The notes under the pieces were generated by a model, which saw only the letters and a program-made list of their open reading frames with translations, was not told the DNA's origin and did not search any database. The translations under genes were made by a program, and so were the position numbers. A DNA stretch of 64,000 bases from CmP2 sp052084925 (GTDB lineage: Bacteria; Actinomycetota; Actinomycetes; Actinomycetales; Micrococcaceae), in assembly GCA_052084925.1 (NCBI GenBank), contig JBQDEV010000002.1, forward strand, positions 124,001 to 188,000, given 5' to 3'. Shown here piece after piece: positions 34,467 to 44,380 of the stretch; position 1 is the stretch's first letter; every line of letters begins with the position of its first letter.

Positions 34467-35105
34467 TCAGACTTCGTTCTGGCGGTCGATGCCGAGGGTT
34501 GCAATCAGGTCCTCGTGAAGCTGGAACCAGACCCGGTGGCACGAATCCACACTGGTCTTGTCGATCCATTCGACTTCGCCGTTCCTGGCTCGTAGCAGTG
34601 CGGCGTCGTATCGCGGCCCGTACCCGTCGAATCGCGCAAGGACTGTGGCGAGGCGCTCGACCAGTGGTCTGAGTTCACTGCCGAGTGACGCGAGGTGATC
34701 GAGAATTCGTCCATCCCATGTGAGATCCGTGTGATCATTCGGTGCGTATGGATCGACTTCGGAAGGTCGAATCTGCCAGTCAGTGACTTCACGCAGCAGG
34801 CGGGCATTCAGCGGAAGGAACTGGTGGTACACGGTCCTCACCACAGTGTCATGGGGATCGACTTCTCTGAGTTCCTCCGCGAGCTGACGTTCGTTCTCGA
34901 CCTTGCCTGCGTCTGTCAGCGACCAGCCGGCGAGGTCGGCGAATGACATGTACTGTACCCAGCCTTCGCTCTTCGCCTGCCGCAGCATCCGCAGAGTCGC
35001 ATCGTGGCTCGTTCCCGCTCGTTGTGTCACCGCACCAGTGTCGGCGAACCCGGTCAGGCGCACGGCGTGCAGGACGAGCAATTCTGAGGGAGATGACCTG
35101 GTCAT
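34467..35105 (-). CDS. Putative winged-helix regulator
   Basis: A 212-residue protein I can place only loosely. The N-terminal 75 residues read like a winged helix (LVLHAVRLTGFADTGAVTQR, then LRMLRQAKSEGWVQY and SLTDAGKVENER, the typical wing and end helix). The rest is helical with charged residues and no known motif; it may bind a ligand. The start at 35105 overlaps the stop of the upstream HTH gene (ATGA), so the two regulators are coupled. Base composition is lower in GC than the flanking housekeeping genes. Confidence 0.7.
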   Translation of the reverse strand: MTRSSPSELLVLHAVRLTGFADTGAVTQRAGTSHDATLRMLRQAKSEGWVQYMSFADLAGWSLTDAGKVENERQLAEELREVDPHDTVVRTVYHQFLPLNARLLREVTDWQIRPSEVDPYAPNDHTDLTWDGRILDHLASLGSELRPLVERLATVLARFDGYGPRYDAALLRARNGEVEWIDKTSVDSCHRVWFQLHEDLIATLGIDRQNEV

Positions 35106-35431
35106 GCGCGTTTGTCCTGTCTGGCGGTGAGTCGGTGGACGTATTGCTGGCAGGCCTGCGGCGACCGGAACCCCATTGCTTCGGCGATCTGCGCCCATGT
35201 CAAACCGTCGCTCCGTGCGGCGAAGAGCAATCCGATCTCCGCCCGTTCAACCTCTGAACGAGCTGCCGAAATGAGTGACAGCGCTCCGAGAAGCTCATTC
35301 TCGGTCAGCGTCGATGAACGCCGGAGCGCCTGGTGCAGAAGCTCGCCGGCAGAAGGGGAAGAGTCGTCAGCTTGCCAGTCTCGAGTTTCCAGCGGGTCGG
35401 CGCTTTCTTCCCGGCTGTGCTTGCGTTCCAT
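35102..35431 (-). CDS. Small helix-turn-helix DNA-binding protein
   Basis: About 109 residues. The N-terminal third is polar; the middle is a helical segment (LTENELLGALSLISAARSEV). The C-terminal part, SDGLTWAQIAEAMGFRSPQA then CQQYVHRL, is a clear HTH of the type seen in short actinobacterial sigma-like or Xre-like proteins. The ATG at 35431 has AGG 9 nt upstream; an ATG at 35440 sits directly on that site and is less likely. The double palindrome begins 19 bp from the start, suggesting autoregulation. Confidence 0.75.
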   Translation of the reverse strand: MERKHSREESADPLETRDWQADDSSPSAGELLHQALRRSSTLTENELLGALSLISAARSEVERAEIGLLFAARSDGLTWAQIAEAMGFRSPQACQQYVHRLTARQDKRA

Positions 35432-35449
35432 GCTGATCATCCTGCTAGC

Positions 35450-35480
35450 ATCAACATTATGTTGTCAACATAACGTTGAT
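35450..35480. promoter_or_regulatory. Double-palindrome operator between divergent accessory genes
   Basis: A 31-bp near-perfect palindrome (14 of 15 arm positions pair). It consists of two 13-bp units, CAACATTATGTTG at 35452-35464 and CAACATAACGTTG at 35466-35478, one base apart. On the minus strand it contains a perfect -35 hexamer TTGACA (35463-35468). It ends directly before the AGGTGG ribosome site of the plus-strand enzyme gene, so a bound regulator would cover both divergent starts. Confidence 0.75.
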
Positions 35481-35490
35481 AGGTGGTTTG

Positions 35491-36648
35491 ATGCTGATTT
35501 CGCTCTCTGACGCGAGCCGCGATAGCGCTGGTGGTAAGGCTTCAGTACTTGCCGCGCTCTTGAGGAAGGGTTTTCCGGTGCCGGACGGCTTCGTGGTGTC
35601 GAACGTCGATCTTCGTACGGCGGCGAGAATCCCGATGCTGGAGGCCGTTTCCAGGCAACTGAAGCGGCTCGGTGATCCGGTGGTGGCTGTGCGCTCTTCG
35701 GGCATGTCTGAGGATATGGCGGAGGCGTCGGCTGCCGGCCAGTATGAGAGTGTTATCGGTGTTCGAGGTGCAGAAAGTGTTTGCCAAGCGATCGATGCGT
35801 GTCAGGCGTCGGTTGAAGCCACACGCGTGGGCGCCTACTGGAACCAACAGGGCACAGATCATCACGATGACCCGGGCATGGCGGTGCTGGTGCAACCGAT
35901 GATCGAAGCCGATGTTTCTGGGGTCATGTTCACGCGCACACAGCCAGATGGACCGACCCGGATTGAAGCATCGTGGGGGCTGGGACTGGCCGTCGTCGGT
36001 GGACATATTACGCCGGATTCCTACGACGTCGCCTCCGACGGGTCGCTCAGTTTTTCGCCGGGCAGCAAGCACCTACGAATCGACCTGGACGACGAACACG
36101 AGGGCGTCATGACCAGTGCGGTTTCTCCCGATCAGCAATCCGCACGCACCCTGGACGACGCCACCGTCCGGACGCTTGCTGGACTGGGCGAACGGATCGC
36201 GGACCTGCTGGGGGCGCCCCAAGACATTGAGTGGGCGGTCGCCCAGGATGTCGTATGGATCCTGCAAGCACGGCCGATCACTGTTGCGCTGCCTTCAGGG
36301 CAGCTTTCAGCTCCGGATTCGTCCCCATCCGCCGCGTTGACCGGCACGCCGGGCTCCAACGGGATCGTCACGGCGAGAGCGCGCATTGTGCGCGGATTTT
36401 CCGACTTCGCGGCCGTGCGTCGTGGAGAGATCGTGGTCTGCCCGTACACCGACCCTGCGTGGACGCCGTTGTTCACCATTGCCGCGGGCGTGGTCACCGA
36501 GACCGGTGGCGCGCTCTCGCACGCTGCGATCGTCGCTCGTGAATACGGGATACCCGCTGTGCTCGGCGCTCACGGTGCCATGTCCCGCATCGAGAACGGT
36601 GCTCGCGTCACGCTTGATGGGTCGACCGGAACCGTCGTCGTCCACTGA
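35491..36648 (+). CDS. Two-domain PEP-synthase/rifampin-phosphotransferase-like enzyme
   Basis: A 385-residue protein with a pyruvate-phosphate-dikinase-type ATP-grasp domain (about 1-265: GGKASVLAALLRKGFPVPDGF, VAVRSSGMSEDMAEASAAGQ, and closing IEWAVAQDVVWILQARPI) and a swivelling phosphohistidine domain (about 285-385) with TETGGALSHAAIVAREYG, catalytic His344. Full rifampin phosphotransferase or PEP synthase is about 800 residues and has an additional acceptor domain; none is present here. The enzyme can plausibly phosphorylate its own His from ATP, but the acceptor is unknown. Condensing relatives such as PigC/RedH are an alternative. The ATG at 35491 follows AGGTGG. A histidine phosphatase gene follows. 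Confidence 0.8.
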   Translation: MLISLSDASRDSAGGKASVLAALLRKGFPVPDGFVVSNVDLRTAARIPMLEAVSRQLKRLGDPVVAVRSSGMSEDMAEASAAGQYESVIGVRGAESVCQAIDACQASVEATRVGAYWNQQGTDHHDDPGMAVLVQPMIEADVSGVMFTRTQPDGPTRIEASWGLGLAVVGGHITPDSYDVASDGSLSFSPGSKHLRIDLDDEHEGVMTSAVSPDQQSARTLDDATVRTLAGLGERIADLLGAPQDIEWAVAQDVVWILQARPITVALPSGQLSAPDSSPSAALTGTPGSNGIVTARARIVRGFSDFAAVRRGEIVVCPYTDPAWTPLFTIAAGVVTETGGALSHAAIVAREYGIPAVLGAHGAMSRIENGARVTLDGSTGTVVVH

Positions 36649-36711
36649 CTCGATGCCGCGTCCCGAGAGAAAGGAGCAAGGGAGCGTTACGCCGACGTTC
36701 CCGGCCCACTC

Positions 36712-37314
36712 ATGCCCACTAGATATCTGTACATCGCTCGACACGGGGACGCCGATGCGTTCGGCAACCTCACCGACACCGGGCATGAGCAGGCTCGCCT
36801 CCTTGGAAAGCGACTTGCGCGCCTCCCCATCGACACGGTCTGGCATTCCCCGCTTTCACGTGCTGCGGAGAGCGCCAGACAGCTCAACATCTTCCTGACG
36901 GGTGCCGCCACCGTGAATGAGGCGACCGAGTTGATCGACCATGTGCCCTCCGTGCCGGCTCCGCAGGATCTGCCACCGTCCTGGGCGCCGTTCTTTGACG
37001 GTTACGACGCCGACGAGGCTGAATCAGGTCGAAGGATCGCGCACAGTCTCACCACGAGATTCGCCATACCGCCAGAGGGTGACGATGACGTGCATGAGGT
37101 ACTCATAACTCATGCATATCCGATTGCCTGGCTTATCCGACACGCACTCGACGCTCCAGCGGCACGATGGCTGGGTCTCAATAGTGCGAATGCTGCCCTG
37201 ACCGTGATCGAGTACCGACCTGAGATTCCGCCGAGTCTCATTATGTTCAATGACATGAGCCACCTCCGGCCCAACCTGCGATGGACAGGATTCCCCCAGG
37301 GGACTCGCCCCTGA
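36712..37314 (+). CDS. Histidine phosphatase family protein
   Basis: A 200-residue branch-1 histidine phosphatase (phosphoglycerate mutase-like). The phosphorylated His11 is in YIARHGDAD, followed by TDTGHEQARLLGKRL and WHSPLSRAAESAR; the second His lies in VLITHAYPIAW. The substrate is unknown. It is in the same reading frame as the dikinase-like gene, 63 nt after that gene's TGA, with no other stop between them. The only purine-rich ribosome-like site is about 28 nt before the ATG, so translation probably depends on the upstream gene. Together the two genes look like an opposing phosphotransfer pair. Confidence 0.85.
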   Translation: MPTRYLYIARHGDADAFGNLTDTGHEQARLLGKRLARLPIDTVWHSPLSRAAESARQLNIFLTGAATVNEATELIDHVPSVPAPQDLPPSWAPFFDGYDADEAESGRRIAHSLTTRFAIPPEGDDDVHEVLITHAYPIAWLIRHALDAPAARWLGLNSANAALTVIEYRPEIPPSLIMFNDMSHLRPNLRWTGFPQGTRP

Positions 37315-37572
37315 AACTCCGGATTAAGTCGAGAAGAGGAGCAGATTGTGGCTCGAGGGTCTTCACCAACTGGTGCAGAATTTGCATTGGTTGAAGGCGA
37401 AGCGCTGCCATGACACTTTCATGTCGATAACGGGACTTCTATTCAGTTGTCGCAAAATTTGCGACAACTGACACCGGCGGATGGATCTGTGGAATCAGTA
37501 GACTGACCCACGAGATGGATGGCATCACCCGATGTCTTGCGAATTCTCGTCCATGATCTAAGGAGCCTCGCC
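37315..37572. other. Intergenic region with palindrome, no gene seen
   Basis: No coding frame with a ribosome site is apparent. It holds a weak bulged hairpin (CTTCACCAA at 37361, TTGGTTGAAG ending at 37396), the strong palindrome at 37444-37470, and the AAGGAG ribosome site for the next gene at 37560-37565. By eye it shares the lower GC of the accessory patch up to about 37500. Confidence 0.5.
37444..37470. promoter_or_regulatory. Perfect 27-bp palindrome
   Basis: Thirteen-base arms (CAGTTGTCGCAAA and its exact complement) around one central base. No T-run follows, so an operator or recombination-type site is more likely than a terminator. It is about 100 bp before the inositol-phosphatase family gene. 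Confidence 0.7.
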
Positions 37573-38481
37573 TTGTCGACTTCGTCTACTGGCCCGCATA
37601 CCGTGCCCGCACCAGCCCTGTCGACCTTGCTCACGGTGGCTCGGGCAGCGGCTCGGGCCGGTGCAGACGTGCTCGCCTCGCGGCCCCGGAGCGTGCTGCC
37701 ACTGCAGCGCGCTGATCTGGGAGCAGAGACTAAGTCTTCCGGCTCGGACTGGGTGACGGATTTTGACCGCCAGGCCGAAGAAGGCGTGCGGAAGGTGATC
37801 ACCGGATACCGCCCGCATGACGAGATTTACGGCGAGGAGTACGGTTCGACGAAACCGGAGAATCCCACCGGATATCGCTGGTCAATCGATCCGTTGGACG
37901 GAACCACGAACTTCATTCGCGGCGTGCCGCATTACTGCACCTCGGTTGCGGTGGCCGGACCGGACGGGGGCTGGTTGGCTGGCGCCGTTGTTGCGCCCGC
38001 ACTGGGGCGAATCTGGTACGCCTCTCGGGGCAACGGGGCGTTCAGTATTGCCGAGACTCCAGGCGCCGATGAGATGGTCGGCATTGCCAGCCACCCGGCT
38101 GAACCGCAGCGCCTGGGTGGTCCGATCCTGGGTCGTTCCGGGCGCCTCTTGGCGAGTGGCTTCGGCTACGACCCGGAACGGCGGAAGTTTCAACTGGGGA
38201 TCCTTTCCGAACTGCTCACCGGGTTCGGCGATTTGCGCCGGATCGGCTCTGCAGCCCTGGATCTGTGCATGGTGGCAGACGGAACGCTGGATGCCTACGC
38301 CGAATACGGCACCCAAGAATATGACTGGGCCGCAGGAGCACTCATCGCCGAGGAAGCCGGGGTGCCCGTGCGCCGTCCGCAGTGGCCAGAATCCAGCTCG
38401 ACGCCGGACTGGATGATCGCCGGCGACATCGACCGTCCGCACGTCGAGCTGCCGCACGCGCCCGGTCACCCGTACGCCTGA
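37573..38481 (+). CDS. Inositol monophosphatase family protein
   Basis: A 302-residue lithium-sensitive-type phosphatase of the IMPase/histidinol-phosphatase group. Metal-binding motifs are GEEYG, WSIDPLDGTTNF and, near the end, YDWAAGALIAEEAGV. Substrates in the family include inositol phosphate, histidinol phosphate, fructose bisphosphate and PAP, which cannot be separated here. The TTG at 37573 is chosen because AAGGAG lies 7 nt upstream; an ATG at 37519 has no ribosome site. It precedes the gcv operon but is separated from it by a hairpin. Confidence 0.87.
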   Translation: MSTSSTGPHTVPAPALSTLLTVARAAARAGADVLASRPRSVLPLQRADLGAETKSSGSDWVTDFDRQAEEGVRKVITGYRPHDEIYGEEYGSTKPENPTGYRWSIDPLDGTTNFIRGVPHYCTSVAVAGPDGGWLAGAVVAPALGRIWYASRGNGAFSIAETPGADEMVGIASHPAEPQRLGGPILGRSGRLLASGFGYDPERRKFQLGILSELLTGFGDLRRIGSAALDLCMVADGTLDAYAEYGTQEYDWAAGALIAEEAGVPVRRPQWPESSSTPDWMIAGDIDRPHVELPHAPGHPYA

Positions 38482-38531
38482 TCGGAAACGCGGAGGAGCG
38501 CCGGGGCTGTGATGTCGGGTACTCTGGAGGG

Positions 38532-38558
38532 GGTTGTCGAACCTCACATTCGACAACC
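38532..38558 (+). promoter_or_regulatory. Hairpin just upstream of the glycine riboswitch
   Basis: Ten-bp perfect arms GGTTGTCGAA and TTCGACAACC around a 7-nt loop. A -10-like TACTCT (38520-38525) would place a transcript start at about its first base, so it may cap the gcv leader; alternatively it ends the upstream phosphatase transcript or is an operator. It shares the half-site GTTGTCG with the palindrome at 37444-37470. Confidence 0.5.
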
Positions 38559-38567
38559 GCGCCGCTG

Positions 38568-38766
38568 ACGGATGGTGGGAGAGCTCCGCACCACACCAGG
38601 GGCGGGCACCGAAGGAGCAACCCCTCCCCGGGAAACTCTCAGGTCTCCGTACCGCCATCACGAGGCACCTCTGAAAAGCAGTCGCGTCCGGAAACGGACG
38701 AGGCTCACCGACGGTGCAAGCCGGTCTCTGCGTTCGCGCACGAACCGGTCAAACTCTCAGGTTATT
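38568..38766 (+). promoter_or_regulatory. Tandem glycine riboswitch
   Basis: Two glycine aptamers in a row precede gcvP. The first shows GGGAGAGCTC, then CACCGAAGGAGCAA, then GAAACTCTCAGG; its P1 is formed by GATGG near 38571 and CCATC near 38655. The second shows CACCTCTGAAAAGCAG, then CACCGACGGTGCAAGCC and AAACTCTCAGG at about 38752. These are the conserved blocks of the class. The remaining 100 nt to the gcvP start would hold the expression platform. In this class glycine usually switches the operon on. Confidence 0.93.
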
Positions 38767-38872
38767 CAACAGGGTGGGGAGGATCAGTGACTCGCTGAGA
38801 CGGCGTGCCCTCGTCGTCGTACGCACCGTTGTAACCGATCCGATCCGACAGATCCCTGGAGAGTTCTTGATC

Positions 38873-41791
<2,919 letters not shown>

Positions 41792-41793
41792 TC

Positions 41794-43014
41794 ATGACGA
41801 CCGACTCGACCGACCTGCGCCACACGGCGCTCTACGCCGCCCACGAGGCTGCTGGCGCCCGGTTCACCGACTTCGGCGGCTGGGACATGCCGCTGCGCTA
41901 CGATTCCGAGCTCGCCGAACATGAAGCCGTGCGCACCGCCGCCGGACTCTTCGACCTCTCCCACATGGGTGAGGTCTGGGTGTCCGGTCCCGACGCCGCC
42001 ACCGGACTGAACTCGGTGCTGGCCGGTAACCTCGCCGTCGTGAAGGAAGGCAAGGCCAAGTACTCGCTGATCCTCGATGAGGACGGCGGGATCATCGATG
42101 ACCTCATCGTCTACCGTCTCGCCGAGGACCGCTACCTGGTGGTGCCCAACGCGGGCAACGCCGCGGCCGTGACCGCCCAGCTGCAGAAGATCCTGATCGA
42201 TTCCGGGACCTTCGACGTGACCCTCGACGACGCCACCGCCCGCACCTCGCTGCTGGCGGTGCAGGGCCCGGCCGCCGAGCAGATCGTCGCCCGGCTGCTC
42301 ACCTCCGAGGCGGACCGTGCGGCCCTGGCCGAGCTGCGCTACTACGCTGCGGTTGAATTAGACCTGGCCGTGACCGTGGACGCCTCCGGTGAACCCGGCG
42401 CGCAGACCTACCCCGTGCTGGTGGCCCGCACCGGCTACACCGGAGAGGACGGTTTCGAGCTGATCATCGATCCGGAGCACCCGCGGGCTGGTGCCGCAGG
42501 CGCCGATGCCGCTGCGGTGCCCGCCCAGCTGTGGGACGCCCTGCTCGCCGTCGGCGCGAAAGACCAGCTCGTGCCCTGCGGACTGGCCGCACGCGACTCG
42601 CTACGTCTGGAAGCCGGCATGCCGCTCTACGGCAACGAGCTCAGCCGGGAACGCACCCCCTTCGACGCCGGACTGCGCGGGGTCGTCTCCTTCAAGAAGG
42701 ACGAGGACTTCCCGGGCCGCGCCGCGCTGGAGCCGGTGCGAGACCAGCCCAGCCGGGAGCGTCTCATCGGGCTCGAGGGCCTGGAGCGGCGCGCAGCCCG
42801 TCCCAGCAGCGCGATCCTCATCGACGGCGAACCCGTCGGCGAGATCACCTCGGGGCTGCCCTCGCCCACCCTCGGTCATCCGATCGCCCTGGGCTACGTC
42901 TCCGAGGCTGCTGCCGCCGCGGCGGAGCTGGCACCCGGGGTCGAGCTCACCGTGGACATCCGAGGGAAGTCTCATCCGTTCCGTGTCGTCGAGCTGCCCT
43001 TCTACACTCGTTAA
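41794..43014 (+). CDS. gcvT: Glycine cleavage system T-protein (aminomethyltransferase)
   Basis: Transfers the methylene group from aminomethyl-lipoyl GcvH to tetrahydrofolate, releasing ammonia. It is 406 residues, slightly longer than usual because of Ala-rich insertions near residues 225-250. Family signatures are FTDFGGWDMPLRY, GLFDLSHMGEV, RTGYTGEDGFEL and ARDSLRLEAGMPLYGNEL. The ATG at 41794 has AGGAG upstream. It follows gcvP almost directly and precedes gcvH by 30 bp. Confidence 0.96.
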   Translation: MTTDSTDLRHTALYAAHEAAGARFTDFGGWDMPLRYDSELAEHEAVRTAAGLFDLSHMGEVWVSGPDAATGLNSVLAGNLAVVKEGKAKYSLILDEDGGIIDDLIVYRLAEDRYLVVPNAGNAAAVTAQLQKILIDSGTFDVTLDDATARTSLLAVQGPAAEQIVARLLTSEADRAALAELRYYAAVELDLAVTVDASGEPGAQTYPVLVARTGYTGEDGFELIIDPEHPRAGAAGADAAAVPAQLWDALLAVGAKDQLVPCGLAARDSLRLEAGMPLYGNELSRERTPFDAGLRGVVSFKKDEDFPGRAALEPVRDQPSRERLIGLEGLERRAARPSSAILIDGEPVGEITSGLPSPTLGHPIALGYVSEAAAAAAELAPGVELTVDIRGKSHPFRVVELPFYTR

Positions 43015-43044
43015 CCATCAGCACCATCTGTGAGGAGAATCACC

Positions 43045-43428
43045 ATGCCTGTTGTTCCGTCATCCCTGCACTACTCCGCCGAACATGAGTGGGTGGACGC
43101 CACCGAGGGCACCGTGAAGGTCGGGGTCACCGATGTGGCCACCGACCAGCTCGGTGAGATCGTCTACGTGGACCTGCCCGAGGTCGGCGACACGCTGACC
43201 GCCGGGGAGACCTGCGGCGAGATCGAGTCCACCAAGTCCGTCTCCGATCTGTATTCCCCGGTGTCAGGCACCGTGGTGGCGATCAACGACGACGCCGTCG
43301 ACAACCCTGCCACCATCAACGAGGAGCCCTACGGCGCCGGCTGGCTGTTCACCGTGGAGATCACCGAGGTGGGCCCGCTGCTGACGGCAGAGGATTACGC
43401 TGCCGCCAACGAGGCGACCGTCGAGTAA
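43045..43428 (+). CDS. gcvH: Glycine cleavage system H-protein
   Basis: The 127-residue lipoyl carrier that shuttles intermediates among P, T and L proteins. The lipoylated lysine is Lys64 in GEIESTKSVSD. The ATG at 43045 has a GAGGAG ribosome site; an open frame starts 15 bp earlier without one. No lipoamide dehydrogenase (gcvL) follows, so the L-protein must come from elsewhere. Confidence 0.96.
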   Translation: MPVVPSSLHYSAEHEWVDATEGTVKVGVTDVATDQLGEIVYVDLPEVGDTLTAGETCGEIESTKSVSDLYSPVSGTVVAINDDAVDNPATINEEPYGAGWLFTVEITEVGPLLTAEDYAAANEATVE

Positions 43429-43443
43429 GTCGATGACGTCAGG

Positions 43444-43455
43444 TAATCTGACGGA
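43444..43455 (+). promoter_or_regulatory. -10-like element of the GNAT gene
   Basis: TAATCT (43444-43449), then 6 nt to the ATG. There is no ribosome site, so a leaderless transcript separate from gcvPTH is likely. Confidence 0.5.
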
Positions 43456-44028
43456 ATGAACCACCAGACCAGTCGCGAGCCACTGGATCTGCGCTTCGGC
43501 GGCGTCTCCGTGAGGGACGCCGCCGAAGGCGATTTCGAGGCCATCGCCGCGCTCACCCACGCCTCCTACGTCGACGCCGGGCACATCCCTGCCGAGGACG
43601 AGTACGTCTCTCAGCTACTGGACGTACCCGCCCGTGCCCAGGGCCCCGGGCGCCTCATCGTCGCCGAACTCGACGGCGAAGTGGCCGGCTCCACCCTGCT
43701 ACTCACCGGAGACATGGAGATGGCCGAGGTGGCTGAGCCGGGCGAATTCGAGTTCCGGATGCTCGGGGTGGCCCCGGGATTCCAACGCCGCGGGGTGGGG
43801 CGTGCCCTGGTGACCACCGCCGAACTGCGTGCCCGAGCACGGGGCTGCTCCGCCATCGTCATCACCACCATGGCGTCGATGACGGACGCGCACCGGCTCT
43901 ACCTGGCCTCCGGGTTCCAGCGCCGCCCCGACCGAGACTGGTCATTGGGGGAGCGCGGCTGGCTCAAGCCCGGAGAGCGCGACGAGACGTTCCTCGCGTT
44001 CGTGCATCCCCTCGCCCCGCGCGACTAG
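43456..44028 (+). CDS. GNAT family N-acetyltransferase
   Basis: A 190-residue acetyltransferase. The acetyl-CoA loop is GFQRRGVGRALV within motif A, preceded by a FRMLGVAPGF strand, and the fold ends with YLASGFQRRPDRDW. The acceptor is unknown. It sits between gcvH and gatC and probably has its own start of transcription. Confidence 0.85.
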   Translation: MNHQTSREPLDLRFGGVSVRDAAEGDFEAIAALTHASYVDAGHIPAEDEYVSQLLDVPARAQGPGRLIVAELDGEVAGSTLLLTGDMEMAEVAEPGEFEFRMLGVAPGFQRRGVGRALVTTAELRARARGCSAIVITTMASMTDAHRLYLASGFQRRPDRDWSLGERGWLKPGERDETFLAFVHPLAPRD

Positions 44029-44076
44029 ACTGAACGGCGATAAGAATTCCCCCTCCGGTTGACTTGAAGGAGTCGT

Positions 44077-44373
44077 ATGTCTGAGATCACTCGCGAGAAC
44101 GTGGTGCATTTGGCACAACTGGCTCGCATCGACATGAGCGCGGCGGAGCTGGATCAGCTCTCCGGCGAGCTCGCCGTCATCCTCGACTCGGTGGCCGCCG
44201 TGTCGCAGGTGGCCGGCGACGACGTCGAGCCCACCTCGCACCCGATGCCGCTGACCAACGTGTTCCGCGACGACGTCCCGCGGGGACTGCTTACCCAGGA
44301 ACAGGCGCTGGCCATGGCCCCGGACACCGAGGACGGCCAGTTCAAGGTTCCGGCCATCCTGGATGGGGAGTGA
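44077..44373 (+). CDS. gatC: Asp/Glu-tRNA amidotransferase subunit C
   Basis: A 98-residue small subunit that clamps GatA and GatB in the amidotransferase turning Glu-tRNA(Gln) and Asp-tRNA(Asn) into the amidated forms. Family features are VVHLAQLARIDMSAAELDQL and a C-terminal FKVPAILDGE tail. It starts after an AAGGAG site and is followed 7 bp later by gatA. Confidence 0.95.
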   Translation: MSEITRENVVHLAQLARIDMSAAELDQLSGELAVILDSVAAVSQVAGDDVEPTSHPMPLTNVFRDDVPRGLLTQEQALAMAPDTEDGQFKVPAILDGE

Positions 44374-44380
44374 TCGGGAG

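Noticed and set aside
34467..35440. The two small genes as a toxin-antitoxin pair
   Set aside because: The larger protein looks like a winged-helix regulator rather than a toxin, and both face an enzyme gene across an operator; nothing supports toxicity.
38532..38558. TCGAA...TTCGA in the hairpin as a LexA box
   Set aside because: Spacing is 7 rather than 6 and the inner C/G pair of the actinobacterial LexA box is missing; the longer 10-bp hairpin explains it better.
38714..38872. N-terminal extension of gcvP
   Set aside because: It lies within the glycine riboswitch; the family N-terminus starts at 38873.
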